64,000 nt of DNA from NCBI RefSeq assembly GCF_000474275.2, contig NZ_ATAE01000037.1, positions 1 to 64,000 on the forward strand, in the 5' to 3' direction. The notes beneath the pieces were generated by a model. The model was not told the DNA's origin. It worked only from the letters and a program-made list of their open reading frames with translations, and ran no database searches. The position numbers were made by a program, and so were the translations under genes. Shown in pieces: positions 52,119-61,722 of this stretch; position 1 is the stretch's first letter; each line of letters opens with the position of its first letter. This DNA is from Alkalihalophilus marmarensis DSM 21297 (GTDB lineage Bacteria; Bacillota; Bacilli; Bacillales; Bacillaceae_D).

Positions 52119-53522
52119 TTATTTAGCAAGCTCATAAGTAGCCTCAGCATAAATAGCTGCCGCTTTAATTAAGTCATCTATTAAAATGTACTCATCCTTT
52201 TGATGGGCAACATCTTCTCTTCCAGGAAACATCGGACCAAAGGCTACGCCGACATCAAGAGAACGAGCATAGGTTCCTCCACCGATTGCAAGTAAATCGG
52301 CTTTCTCACCTGTTTGGCGTTCATACACTTCTTGAAGCGTTTTAATTAGAGGGTGGTCTCCCTCTACATAGCTTGGTGTCATATGATCAATCACCTTTAT
52401 CTCGGCTTGATTATCACTTGCTGCCTGCTCTAACGTATGAATAATCTTGTCACCATCCGCCGTCACCGGATACCTGATATTTAATCCAACTGCAGCACTA
52501 GATCCCCGCTTGTATGAAACTTTACCAACATTCACAGTTAACGGACCAGATACTTCATCCTCTTCGTTTATACCGAACGTTCGACCATAAAAGTCTCCTA
52601 GACATTTCTCGCCTAACAGCGAAATAAAGGCCGGAAGTTTAGTTAACCGAAGCGAGTGCAAAAACTCAGCTAAGTAAAGGCCTGCATTTATTCCTCTCTC
52701 TGGTGTGGAGCCATGTGCAGATTTCCCAAGAATAGATAAAACGAGGGTTTCCTTCGTATGGTCAAAGGAACCTTCAAACGTTTTTTCTTCTAGAAAGGCG
52801 GAAAATGAAGCGATAATAGAGGCTAGGTGTTCCTCGTTCCCCTTCAACTTCACTTCTGCAGATTCTGGCACCATATTTAAACGTTCGCCTGACTTAAATG
52901 TTTCTAGTTTAACCTCTCCGTCTGAATCTTTTTCGGAGAATTTAAGTTCTACATCCATAATTCCCTTTTCTGCATGGATAATGGGAAAGTCAGCATCAGG
53001 TGCGAAGCCGATTGTCGGCATTTCTTCATGCTTAAAATAATGCTCTACACATCTCCAGTTGCTTTCCTCATCCGTACCGAAAATTATCCGAACACGCTTT
53101 GACAATTCTACATTTAATTCTTTTACTAAGGCTAAGGCAAAAAAAGCTGCAATTGTTGGACCTTTGTTATCTATTGCCCCTCTAGCAAACAGTTTCCCTT
53201 CCCGAATCACTGCAGCAAATGGCGGGCTTGTCCACCCCGTTCCTGCCGGCACCACATCGAGATGACATAATATACCTACACTCTCTTTTCCTGAGCCATG
53301 TTCTACATACCCCGCATATCCATCAAGATTCTTAACAGAAAAACCACGATCTTCACCTTCTGTTAACATATGTTGCAGTGCGTTTGCAATTCCCTTACCA
53401 AACGGCTGGCCTGCTGATGACGTCGACTCATCTAAAACACTGTTAATACGCAGAAACTCTTGAGTTTCATTTATTAACTGATCTTTTCTTTTTTCCACTT
53501 CTTTGAGCCAATTAATCTTCAT
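52119..53522 (-). CDS. pepV: dipeptidase PepV (M20 family, YtjP)
   Basis: A cytosolic zinc dipeptidase. The 467 residues match the family length. Motifs: LCHLDVVPAG (metal His and catalytic Asp, about 85-94), ARGAIDNKGP (metal Asp, about 114-123), GTDEESNW (catalytic Glu pair, about 149-156) and a late GGGTYARS (about 407-414). An AAGGAGAA site precedes the ATG. The name YtjP applies in B. subtilis at the same place. Confidence 0.92.
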   Translation of the reverse strand: MKINWLKEVEKRKDQLINETQEFLRINSVLDESTSSAGQPFGKGIANALQHMLTEGEDRGFSVKNLDGYAGYVEHGSGKESVGILCHLDVVPAGTGWTSPPFAAVIREGKLFARGAIDNKGPTIAAFFALALVKELNVELSKRVRIIFGTDEESNWRCVEHYFKHEEMPTIGFAPDADFPIIHAEKGIMDVELKFSEKDSDGEVKLETFKSGERLNMVPESAEVKLKGNEEHLASIIASFSAFLEEKTFEGSFDHTKETLVLSILGKSAHGSTPERGINAGLYLAEFLHSLRLTKLPAFISLLGEKCLGDFYGRTFGINEEDEVSGPLTVNVGKVSYKRGSSAAVGLNIRYPVTADGDKIIHTLEQAASDNQAEIKVIDHMTPSYVEGDHPLIKTLQEVYERQTGEKADLLAIGGGTYARSLDVGVAFGPMFPGREDVAHQKDEYILIDDLIKAAAIYAEATYELAK

Positions 53523-53912
53523 TTTTCCGATTCTCCTTTACATACATAAACAATAGTCAAGCAAAACCTTTGCTAAATCTCAAGAATTATTATAGAATAT
53601 AGGTGTCTGGAGGGTTCGATGTGATCATGTGTTTCTAAATCACTATCACGAACCAATATCAACATTACCTTGCTATAAGATAAAAATCAAATGACCCACT
53701 ACAACCAAGATTTGTGTAATGCTCTTATTACGTTAAGATGAGAAATCATTTCTCACTCTTAGCTGGCAGCCAAGAGCCAGAAAATAAGAACGCATCTACA
53801 TCTCATCCCCCTCTGACGGTAAGTGATCCGCTGTAGTCCTGCATATATATGTTTAAATAAGCATAGAATGTGCTAAAGGACTAGGTCATGATTATGAATA
53901 AGGAGTGGTTTT
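53523..53912. other. 390-bp intergenic region pepV / ytzE
   Basis: No gene seen. Short inverted repeats (GAGAAATCATTTCTC at 53740-53754; GGCTGGCAGCC-like at 53763) could form local hairpins in the ytzE leader or a small RNA, but no promoter-terminator pair was found to support that. Confidence 0.35.
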
Positions 53913-54131
53913 TTGAAAACTTCAACTGATCGTATGCTGACCCGTATTAAATCCATTTACCTCTACATCAAACAAAGGGGGACTGTCACGACGACTGAAT
54001 TGGTTGAAGAATTCGGGATTACCCAACGCACCATCCAGCGTGACTTGAATGTACTAGAGTACAATAATCTTGTTAGCAGTCCTTCAAGAGGAAAATGGAG
54101 CGTAACAGACAGAAAAACACGCGTTTCTTAG
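53913..54131 (+). CDS. ytzE: DeoR-type helix-turn-helix mini-regulator YtzE
   Basis: A 72-residue protein that is just a DeoR HTH (about 10-60, TTTELVEEFGITQRTIQRDL) without the sugar-binding domain of full DeoR regulators. Its length fits YtzE, so it is not a fragment. The start is TTG 53913, 5 nt after AAGGAGTGG. No ATG or GTG in frame fits. Targets unknown. Confidence 0.85.
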   Translation: MKTSTDRMLTRIKSIYLYIKQRGTVTTTELVEEFGITQRTIQRDLNVLEYNNLVSSPSRGKWSVTDRKTRVS

Positions 54132-54212
54132 TTTCTTTAACTTGAAATTGCTGTATGCTGGACACTACCTTACGAATTGATAACGACTTCTATGAGAACA
54201 TGTATAATACTT

Positions 54213-54263
54213 AAAGCCACAAAAAGACGAAAGGAGCAGATCCTTTCGTCTTTTTGTGGCTTT
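54213..54263 (+). terminator. very long perfect hairpin after ytzE
   Basis: Twenty-three perfect base pairs (54213-54235 with 54241-54263) and a 5-nt GCAGA loop. The stem contains internal A/T tracts so it can act both ways. It lies about 80 bp after the ytzE stop and 65 bp before the pseudouridine synthase stop. Confidence 0.85.
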
Positions 54264-54294
54264 GATTTTGTTCGTTGATTTCTTCTCTTCATTT

Positions 54295-54346
54295 TAGTTC
54301 TTCAAATTAGTTCTTCAAATTAGTTCTTCAAATTAGTTCTTCAAAC
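54295..54346. repeat. four tandem 13-bp repeats across a stop codon
   Basis: Four copies of TAGTTCTTCAAAT (54295-54307, 54308-54320, 54321-54333, 54334-54346; the last ends in C). The rightmost copy codes the C-terminal FEEL of the minus-strand pseudouridine synthase. The stop codon is created in the next copy, and two more copies lie beyond it. Confidence 0.95.
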
Positions 54347-55044
54347 AAGGCCAGCTTATCTTCTTCAGTCAACTCCCTGACCATGCCCTTTTCTAAACTT
54401 GGATCAAGCTTCAAGCCACCTATTGATATGCGCTTTAAAAACGTCACTTTCTTGTCTACTGCTTCAACCATTCTTTTTACTTGATGAAACTTTCCTTCAG
54501 TAATCGTTAATTCGATCTCCGATTGCTCACCTGCGGTAATGATGGTTAAATCAGCAGGTTTTGTTACATAGCCATCATCAAGGGTTACTCCCTTTTTAAA
54601 TAAACCAATGTCCTCTTCTGTTACGGTTCCTTTTACTTTGGCATAATAGGTTTTTTTGACATGTTTCTTGGGTGACATCAAAGAGTGAGAAAATTTCCCG
54701 TCATTTGTAAGAAGCAGCATTCCTTCCGTATCTTTATCGAGCCTGCCAACCGGGAATGGATCATATAATAGATGCGATTCATCTAACAGGTCTATAACGG
54801 TTTTATGATGGTTGTCTTCCGTAGCAGAAATGACGCCTTGCGGTTTATTTAACATTAGATAAACGTACGGCTTATATTCTACCAGTTCGCCATGGACTGT
54901 CACATCGGATTGGTCAGGGTCTACTTGATATGAACCATCTTTTATAACCTTTTCATCAATTCGTACACTGCCGCTTTTAAGAACTTTTTTCACTTCTTTT
55001 CGTGAACCATATCCCATGTTCGAAAGCAATTTATCTAGCCTCAT
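54328..55044 (-). CDS. RsuA/RluB-family pseudouridine synthase
   Basis: Isomerises a uridine in ribosomal RNA, probably 16S. The 238 residues have an N-terminal S4 domain (MRLDKLLSNMGYGSRKEV, 1-60). The catalytic domain has PVGRLDKDTEGMLLLTNDG (about 98-116) containing the catalytic Asp. The C-terminal motif is EGKFHQVKRM. ATG 55044 is 6 nt after AAAGGTG, and the GTG at 55053 overlaps that site. The 3' end is inside the 13-bp repeat. Confidence 0.9.
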   Translation of the reverse strand: MRLDKLLSNMGYGSRKEVKKVLKSGSVRIDEKVIKDGSYQVDPDQSDVTVHGELVEYKPYVYLMLNKPQGVISATEDNHHKTVIDLLDESHLLYDPFPVGRLDKDTEGMLLLTNDGKFSHSLMSPKKHVKKTYYAKVKGTVTEEDIGLFKKGVTLDDGYVTKPADLTIITAGEQSEIELTITEGKFHQVKRMVEAVDKKVTFLKRISIGGLKLDPSLEKGMVRELTEEDKLALFEELI

Positions 55045-55081
55045 CCTCTTCACCTTTCTATCGATTACTTTATAGTAGATT

Positions 55082-55747
55082 TTAACTATTCGATTTCAAT
55101 TCATCAATAATAGACTTTGCAAATCCACCCAGGTCATTGTTTAAGTACCCTCGAACCACACCAGGTGTAATCTGCTTTTGTATCTGTTTTGTTACCTGAT
55201 TTGAAAGCTTCATCTCTTTGGCTTTAGCTTCAATTTGTATGAGCATTTTTAAGGTTTCTTTTGTAGCTAGTTTATTCGCGGCCAGTACATCCTCTTCACT
55301 CACCAGCTCCACCCTGAGAGCTGGAAAGAGTGTTTGAACTTTCTCTTTAAAGTGTCCGCATTCAGGCGGAATCGCTAATAAACCATCCTTATCCTTCAGC
55401 AATTGTGCCGCATGCCCAACTAGTTTACAAGGAAGCAATGTTCTTCCCTTTACTAGCGGCATCACATCTTTTTCTAATAAGGCAGTAGCAAAATGAAAAA
55501 TAATGACATCTTCATCTAAGTGATGGATATGCTCTGTAAAGAATTCCTCATATGCATTCTTAGGAAGACAAACGAGCATCATTTCTGCCTTCTTAAGTTC
55601 TTCTTTTTTAACTGGGACTGCAAATGGATACTGACTTGCGAGCTCCCTTACTGTCTTCTGATTTCTTCCGTACACTCCAACTTGGTCATGTTTTATTTGA
55701 GAGAGCAACGCTTTACTTAGACGTCCTGAGCCTATGATAATAACCAT
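55082..55747 (-). CDS. NAD(P)-binding protein, ProC-like Rossmann fold
   Basis: The 221 residues start MVIIIGSGRLSKALLSQI, a dinucleotide-binding loop (GxGxxxxA). The layout recalls pyrroline-5-carboxylate reductase-like proteins: a Rossmann domain (1-125) and a helical dimer domain (150-221, ANKLATKETLKML). The enzyme and substrate are not known. It lies 38 bp before the pseudouridine synthase gene on the same strand and is probably cotranscribed with it. Confidence 0.65.
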   Translation of the reverse strand: MVIIIGSGRLSKALLSQIKHDQVGVYGRNQKTVRELASQYPFAVPVKKEELKKAEMMLVCLPKNAYEEFFTEHIHHLDEDVIIFHFATALLEKDVMPLVKGRTLLPCKLVGHAAQLLKDKDGLLAIPPECGHFKEKVQTLFPALRVELVSEEDVLAANKLATKETLKMLIQIEAKAKEMKLSNQVTKQIQKQITPGVVRGYLNNDLGGFAKSIIDELKSNS

Positions 55748-55773
55748 TTTGACCCCTCCTGTTTAAATAATAA

Positions 55774-55804
55774 AAGAGCTGCAATCTGGTGATTAACAGC
55801 TCTT
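55774..55804 (-). terminator. terminator of the RodA-like gene
   Basis: AAGAGCTG pairs with CAGCTCTT around a 15-nt loop. On the minus strand TTTTATTATT follows. It overlaps the stop codon region. Confidence 0.7.
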
Positions 55805-56987
55805 ATGAAGCAATCTCTTCGGTTTGGAACATATAGTGGCGGGTACGCATTCCCACATTCAAGACAATTCCAACGGCCAGCATATTCGTTATAAGCGAAC
55901 TACCGCCGTAGCTGATAAACGGAAGAGCAAGACCGGTAATCGGCATTAATCCGATCGTCATCGCGATGTTTTGGAATACTTGGAACACAAGTAACCCAAT
56001 TACACCAGCTACTAAATACGTTCCATATAAGTTATTACATGTCAGCGCAATGATAATCATGCGATAAAAAATCAAGAAATACGTAACAAGTAAAACTGTA
56101 GCTCCTATAAAACCAAACTCCTCACCGATTACGGTAAAGATAAAGTCGGTATGAATCTCTGGTATCGTATCACTTTGTGTTTGCACACCTTGTAGATAGC
56201 CGCTTCCATAAAGCTGACCTGAACCAATACCACGGATAGCCTGCGTTAACTGATAGCCGTAGCCAGACGCATATCCTTCTGGGTCAAGCCAGCCATAAAT
56301 TCTCTCGAGCTGATGCTGTGCAATAATCTTAGTAAATATTTCAAAATGATTATTGTGGAGCCAGACTAAGGAAATAATCCCCGTGACAGCAGATAAGCCT
56401 AAAAAGCCAAGAATCCTCCATGCAATACCTGACATTAACAGCATTGTAGCAATAATACTTGCAATAACAAGTGCTGTACCTAAGTCTGGCTGCTGAAGTA
56501 TGAGAAAGAATGGAGGCAACCCTACCGCTAGAACTTTAGCCACCACAATCATATCTGATTTGAAGTCTTTTTCCCTTCGCTCTGTCGTAATCTTGTACAG
56601 CAGATGGGCTAAAGCTAATATAACAAAGATCTTAACAAATTCAGAAGGCTGCGGCTGTGCAAAACCTAGGTTTAGCCAGCGCGTTGACCCGTTTCTAAAT
56701 ACCCCGAGCGGAGTAAATGAAACAAGCATCAGTGCAATCATTCCTATTGCATAAAGCGGAATCGAAAAGTTTTTAAATAAATCGTAATCCATTACCATCA
56801 CAAATGCCATGACGAGAGTACCAGCAACAAAGAATATGACCTGCCTTCTTAAGAATAAGGTAGGGTCACTGCTGAAATACTGCCCAGATCCGCTATAGAT
56901 AGCCAGCAGACTAAAACACATCAACACAAACAAGAGAAAAAGCAATGTATAATCAATTTGTTGCAAATTTGTTTTACGTTCTTCCAT
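55803..56987 (-). CDS. SEDS-family peptidoglycan glycosyltransferase, RodA-like
   Basis: Polymerises lipid II together with a class B PBP. The 394 residues form about 10 membrane segments, with QPSEFVKI (about 113-120), GSGYLQG, and the catalytic Asp in IHTDFIF (about 269-275), followed by GEEFGF and a C-terminal SYGGSS motif. Closest in style to RodA. ATG 56987 follows TTTGGAGGAG. It lies immediately after a second SEDS gene on the same strand. Confidence 0.85.
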   Translation of the reverse strand: MEERKTNLQQIDYTLLFLLFVLMCFSLLAIYSGSGQYFSSDPTLFLRRQVIFFVAGTLVMAFVMVMDYDLFKNFSIPLYAIGMIALMLVSFTPLGVFRNGSTRWLNLGFAQPQPSEFVKIFVILALAHLLYKITTERREKDFKSDMIVVAKVLAVGLPPFFLILQQPDLGTALVIASIIATMLLMSGIAWRILGFLGLSAVTGIISLVWLHNNHFEIFTKIIAQHQLERIYGWLDPEGYASGYGYQLTQAIRGIGSGQLYGSGYLQGVQTQSDTIPEIHTDFIFTVIGEEFGFIGATVLLVTYFLIFYRMIIIALTCNNLYGTYLVAGVIGLLVFQVFQNIAMTIGLMPITGLALPFISYGGSSLITNMLAVGIVLNVGMRTRHYMFQTEEIAS

Positions 56988-57024
56988 TGTCTCCTCCAAA
57001 CGAAACAACTACACCTATACGCAC

Positions 57025-58167
57025 TTAGGCAGTCAACGGTTCATCTTCATGCTGGTTTAGCCGCTTTTGCCGGATGTTATTTCTAGATATATTTGCAAGT
57101 ATCGCTATTGATACTAATGTAACAAGCAACGAAGATCCCCCGTTACTAACGAGCGGAAGCGGAATTCCTGTAATAGGCAAGAGTCCTGATACTGCTCCCA
57201 CATTAAAAATAACTTGAATAGCAATTTGGAACACAATTCCAAATGCTAGCAAACTGCCAAATGGACTTTTACAGCGAGTTCCAATAATAACACCACGGAA
57301 CAAAATTAACCCATGACATGCTAATACGAAGATAACGCCTAAAAAACCTAATTCTTCTGAGACAATCGCTAAAATAAAATCAGTATGTGCCTCAGGTAAG
57401 TATAGAAGCTTTTGTACACTTTGTCCAAGCCCCGTACCTGTTAATCCCCCATGAGCAATTGCTATGTAGGAATTAACGAGTTGAAGTCCATCGCCGAATT
57501 GATCGGAAAATGGATCTGTAAAAGAAGTAAGACGCCTTATTCGGTAAGGCTCTGTAATAGCGAGGGTCGCAAACAGACCGCCTCCTACAAGCCCCAATCC
57601 TAATAAATGTCTAAACCTAGCCCCTGAAAAGAAAACAATTAATAAAGAAACCATTAAAATCGATGTAGCAGTACCTAGGTCTGGCTGAAGCATAATCAGT
57701 CCAAAAATAACCGCCACCACAACGAGCGGCGGAAGAACCCCTTTGATAAACTGATCAATATACACTTGTTTTTTGGAATAGACATGTGCAAGGTAAATGA
57801 CAATTCCGATCTTAACAAATTCTGAGGGCTGCAAATTAAGCGGACCAATACGAATCCAGCGCTGGGCCCCTCCTACTTCATAACCTAATGGGGTTTTAAC
57901 AAGGATTAAGGATAATACCATAAACCCGACAATAACGATGGCAAGCTTTCTGTATAGCCGGTATGGAAAGTGCATGAAGAATAAAAAAGCTGGTATGGCA
58001 AGCAAGAACCACACAGCTTGTCTTGTAATAAAATGATAAGGATTATTAAACTTATCAATCGCCAATACATAACTTGAGCTAAATACCATTAACAGACCGA
58101 ACCCAGCTAATAGGAACGTTGTAATGATAAGAACCCAATCATTATCTTTAATAAATGAATATTTCAT
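57025..58167 (-). CDS. SEDS-family peptidoglycan glycosyltransferase, FtsW-like
   Basis: The 380-residue partner paralogue of the next gene. It starts MKYSFIKDNDWVLI and has LQPSEFVKIGIVIYLAH (about 114-130), the catalytic Asp in AHTDFILA (about 251-258), EELGF, and VSNGGSS near the C-terminus. The early FSSSYVLA and overall spacing recall FtsW/SpoVE. ATG 58167 follows GGGGGA. About 40 bp separate its end from the RodA-like start. In B. subtilis no SEDS gene lies beside ytgP. Confidence 0.85.
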   Translation of the reverse strand: MKYSFIKDNDWVLIITTFLLAGFGLLMVFSSSYVLAIDKFNNPYHFITRQAVWFLLAIPAFLFFMHFPYRLYRKLAIVIVGFMVLSLILVKTPLGYEVGGAQRWIRIGPLNLQPSEFVKIGIVIYLAHVYSKKQVYIDQFIKGVLPPLVVVAVIFGLIMLQPDLGTATSILMVSLLIVFFSGARFRHLLGLGLVGGGLFATLAITEPYRIRRLTSFTDPFSDQFGDGLQLVNSYIAIAHGGLTGTGLGQSVQKLLYLPEAHTDFILAIVSEELGFLGVIFVLACHGLILFRGVIIGTRCKSPFGSLLAFGIVFQIAIQVIFNVGAVSGLLPITGIPLPLVSNGGSSLLVTLVSIAILANISRNNIRQKRLNQHEDEPLTA

Positions 58168-58386
58168 CCGGTCCCCCAACTTGTTCAGTCTTTATTTTTT
58201 TCCATGACTGTTCTAGCTTGATTCATTATATCAAACGACTGAAATTAGAAAAAGGGGCTTTCGTTGCCAACACTTGTCGAAATAACGGCGTTTAGACAAG
58301 ATTCATCATATCCTTCAATATTTTACATGATTACGTAAAAAAAGAAAGACCATTAAAAGACCATTAATTGAAGATCAAAATTGAAA

Positions 58387-58415
58387 AAGCTGACTGCCAC
58401 GGCAATCAGCTTCTC
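58387..58415 (-). terminator. terminator of ytgP
   Basis: AAGCTGACTGCC pairs with GGCAATCAGCTT (one mismatch). On the minus strand TTTTTCAATTTT follows. It separates ytgP from the SEDS pair, so they are probably distinct transcripts. Confidence 0.75.
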
Positions 58416-58427
58416 TCACCTATTCCT

Positions 58428-60062
58428 TTAACTATTTTCTTTGGCGGCCTTTTTTCGTTTTAGAAAGCGAAAACGGTGGCCTAATACTTTTTCTGCAAGA
58501 CCAGATCGGTATACTAAATACCCATAAACAAGAGCACCGATTCCAACACCAATGAACATAAGAATAAAGCTGTTCAGTCTTCTATCAAGAGGCATAAACG
58601 ATTGAAGTCCGTTAATAGCTAATATGACCGCTCCTGCCATGACCCCTGAAAACATTAATACAAGAAGGAATCGTTTAAAAATTGAGGAGTAATCAAATTG
58701 CGCATAGCGGCCAATCGCCCACACATTAATCATAATCCCTACTAGGTAACCAGCATAAGTCGATACAATCGCCCCAGCCGGCCCCATTAGAAGGAGCATC
58801 AAATAATTTAAAGCTAATTTAACTAATAGAGCTGCTACAAGAGATAAGACTGCTTGCTTTTGACGATTCATCCCTTGCAGAATCGCAGCTGTTACAGCAA
58901 ATAGGGAGAATAGCAGCGTCATAGGTCCATAATATTGTAAAACCATTCCGCCAATCGCTAAATCTTCAAGTCCATAAAGTGAAGCAAACACTGGGTAAGC
59001 AAGAGCTGCCATTCCTACTGCGGCTGGTACAGAGATAAATAAAATAATCTGATACGTCTGAGTGATTTGTCGCTGCAAGGCATCGTGATCACCGGAAGTA
59101 AAAGACTTTGTAATCGTCGGCACTAAAGTAATAGACAATGCCGTTGCTAAAGCCATCGGTATAAGCACAATCTTATGAACAGATTGGTTTAGCGCACCAA
59201 AGAATGCCTCGGAAACTGCTTCATAGGAAGTACCTGAAAGAGCGTTATTTACGGTGAATAAATCAACATACTGAAACAAAGGAATGGCTAAGCCAACAAA
59301 TGATAAAGGCAGTGCATAAGCAATCAGCTCCTTATACATTTGAGGAAGAGTTAAGTCATGCCTTATCGTACTTTCTTCTACTTGCTTTAAAATATGTTTT
59401 CTTCGTTTAAACCAATAATATAAAAGAACCGCAAGACCGCCAAGCCCCCCGACAAAGGCGCCGAATGTAGCAAATCCGACGGCTAAACCGATACCGCCAT
59501 CGCCAACCCCTACAATTATAAAGGCCATTGCAAGGATAAAAGAAATACGAACAATCTGTTCAACTACTTGTGACACACTCGTCGGCCCCATGGATTGAAA
59601 CCCTTGGAAATACCCTCGAATAACAGCCATCACCGGGACAATGATCAGCGCAACACTGACCATACGGATGGTGAAAATAACATCTGCTTGAGTGTTACCG
59701 CCAGGCTTTTCCACCGGAAGAATACTAGGTGCCAAGACAGGAGCCAAAAGAAACAACGTCAAAAATGCTAAAAACCCAGTTATAGACATAAATAATAAGC
59801 CAGATTTAAATAATCGATGACCGGTTTCATAATCTCCTAGTGAATGATATTTAGAAACAAACTTTGATACGGCTAAAGGAACACCGAGTGTCGCTAAACT
59901 TAATATGACTACATATTGTGCATATCCGTATCCATATAAAGCAAGACCTACTTGTCCTACTAGCGCAGAAAACGGAACAATATAGACAAAACCAAGGATC
60001 TTCGAGATAAGCGTCGCAGCCGTTAAAACCATTGTGCCACGCATTAATTTTTGATCAGCCAT
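58428..60062 (-). CDS. murJ: MOP-superfamily lipid II flippase YtgP (MurJ)
   Basis: Flips lipid-linked peptidoglycan precursor across the membrane. The 544 residues hold about 14 membrane segments in the MviN/polysaccharide-export style, with GYFQGFQSMGP (about 159-169) and ILQGMNRQKQA (about 392-402) as matching halves. The basic C-terminus (RFRFLKRKKAAKENS) is cytosolic. An AGGAGGAAAAG-like site precedes the ATG. YtgP is the MurJ of B. subtilis. SpoVB is the other close family member. Confidence 0.9.
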   Translation of the reverse strand: MADQKLMRGTMVLTAATLISKILGFVYIVPFSALVGQVGLALYGYGYAQYVVILSLATLGVPLAVSKFVSKYHSLGDYETGHRLFKSGLLFMSITGFLAFLTLFLLAPVLAPSILPVEKPGGNTQADVIFTIRMVSVALIIVPVMAVIRGYFQGFQSMGPTSVSQVVEQIVRISFILAMAFIIVGVGDGGIGLAVGFATFGAFVGGLGGLAVLLYYWFKRRKHILKQVEESTIRHDLTLPQMYKELIAYALPLSFVGLAIPLFQYVDLFTVNNALSGTSYEAVSEAFFGALNQSVHKIVLIPMALATALSITLVPTITKSFTSGDHDALQRQITQTYQIILFISVPAAVGMAALAYPVFASLYGLEDLAIGGMVLQYYGPMTLLFSLFAVTAAILQGMNRQKQAVLSLVAALLVKLALNYLMLLLMGPAGAIVSTYAGYLVGIMINVWAIGRYAQFDYSSIFKRFLLVLMFSGVMAGAVILAINGLQSFMPLDRRLNSFILMFIGVGIGALVYGYLVYRSGLAEKVLGHRFRFLKRKKAAKENS

Positions 60063-60329
60063 CTTTTCCTCCTACTTTTACTAGAACACTTCGTAACAAA
60101 CGACCTCTATTTTTTACTTCTAAAAATGATATTTAACACTAGTAAGCATTGTAGCATAGAGACACACTAAATATTTAGTAATTATATAAAAAAGTCTAAT
60201 CGAGAAATAACTGCATTTGAGATAAAGCTTACATTCATTAAAATGTGCGACATATCAAGACAAACTTCCTTTTGCCTATAAAAGATGCTACTCTAAAACA
60301 ATCAAATGAAGATAAATAAGGTGATATAA

Positions 60330-61598
60330 ATGAATAAACACGTAATTGTCATTGGCGGCGGTCCAGCCGGGCTAATGGCTTCTATTGCTGCAGCGGAACA
60401 TGGAGCAAATGTGACGCTTCTTGATAAAGGAAATAAACTTGGTCGAAAGCTGGCTATTTCAGGAGGCGGCCGCTGCAATGTGACAAACAGAATGGACCTG
60501 CAGGAATTAATTGCTCACATCCCTGGAAATGGCCGGTTTATGCACAGCCCGTTTTCTGTCTTTAATAATGAAGACATTATTACCTTCTTTGAAGGGCTTG
60601 GTATCGAGTTAAAAGAAGAAGACCGAGGCAGAATGTTTCCGGTTAATGATAAAGCAACGACCGTTGTTTCTACTCTTCTAAAGCGTGTTCGTGCACTGAA
60701 TGTCAATATCCGAACAAATACAGGAGTAAAATCCCTGCAATTTAACGAGGAAAAAGTCCACTCTGTTCAATTACAAAATGGTGAAACTCTTGAGGCTGAT
60801 GCTGTTATCGTCGCTACAGGCGGGAAATCAGTACCTCATACCGGCAGTACAGGTGATGCATATCCATGGGCAGAGCAAGCTGGACATACGATTACAGAAC
60901 TCTACCCTACTGAAGTTCCGATCACATCAAATGAGCGCTTTATTAAACAAAAGCAGCTCCAAGGCTTGTCCCTTAGAGACATTCATCTCTCTGTGATCAA
61001 CCCAAAAGGAAAAGTGATCAAAACTCATGACGGTGATATGATTTTTACTCACTTTGGAATTTCCGGGCCAGCTGCTCTTCGCTGCAGCCAGTATGTGGTT
61101 AAAGCATTAAAGAAATTTTCCGTTAAGACCATTGAAATGCAACTTGACCTTTTTCCTGACACTAATAAAGAAATGCTCTTTCAAGATTTAGTGAAACGGG
61201 TCAAAGAGGAACCAAAAAAATCCTTAAAAAACTTATTAAAAGGCTTTGTACCTGAACGCTTTCTTTTATTTATGTTCGAGCAGCTGGACCTAGATAGTAC
61301 TCAGGCAGCTAACACTTTTTCACATGACCGCTTACGTGACATTGCCGGCTTTTGTAAGGCCTTTTCTTTTAAAGCAAATGGTACGCTTTCTATAGAAAAA
61401 GCGTTTGTTACAGGCGGAGGCGTTTCTGTTAAAGAAGTAGAACCGAAAACAATGCAGTCTAAGAAGAAGCAAGGTCTCTTCTTCTGCGGAGAAGTATTAG
61501 ATATTCATGGATATACAGGAGGATATAATATTACCTGCGCCTTCTCTACTGGCTACACGGCCGGGAAAGCAGCAGGCGAGCTAGTCAGCTCATTATAG
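60330..61598 (+). CDS. ytfP: BaiN/HI0933-type flavoprotein YtfP
   Basis: NAD(P)/FAD-dependent oxidoreductase of unclear substrate. The 422 residues have the FAD loop [12 protein letters not shown] (about 7-18), [14 protein letters not shown] (about 43-56), [10 protein letters not shown] (about 154-163) and a C-terminal [16 protein letters not shown] (about 386-401). A weak AAGGTGAT site precedes the ATG at 60330. Same place as ytfP upstream of leuS in B. subtilis, but the genes that lie between there are absent. Confidence 0.88.
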   Translation: MNKHVIVIGGGPAGLMASIAAAEHGANVTLLDKGNKLGRKLAISGGGRCNVTNRMDLQELIAHIPGNGRFMHSPFSVFNNEDIITFFEGLGIELKEEDRGRMFPVNDKATTVVSTLLKRVRALNVNIRTNTGVKSLQFNEEKVHSVQLQNGETLEADAVIVATGGKSVPHTGSTGDAYPWAEQAGHTITELYPTEVPITSNERFIKQKQLQGLSLRDIHLSVINPKGKVIKTHDGDMIFTHFGISGPAALRCSQYVVKALKKFSVKTIEMQLDLFPDTNKEMLFQDLVKRVKEEPKKSLKNLLKGFVPERFLLFMFEQLDLDSTQAANTFSHDRLRDIAGFCKAFSFKANGTLSIEKAFVTGGGVSVKEVEPKTMQSKKKQGLFFCGEVLDIHGYTGGYNITCAFSTGYTAGKAAGELVSSL

Positions 61599-61659
61599 GG
61601 GAATTTAAGTTATTCACAATTCCACAGATCACTCCCCTTTATAAACCAATATTTGTCCG

Positions 61660-61722
61660 TTTGTATTTCAACAGACTGTGCATAACTCGTTTTTCACCCA
61701 CAAGTTATACACAGTCTGTTAG
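61660..61722. repeat. inverted repeat containing two opposed DnaA-box-like 9-mers
   Basis: AACAGACTGTGCATAACT and AGTTATACACAGTCTGTT form an 18-bp stem with one mismatch around a short loop (about 61670-61718). Each arm carries a TTATNCACA box (61677-61685 minus, 61705-61713 plus). Another exact box, TTATTCACA, lies at 61610-61618, and a near match lies at 61770-61778. Confidence 0.75.
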
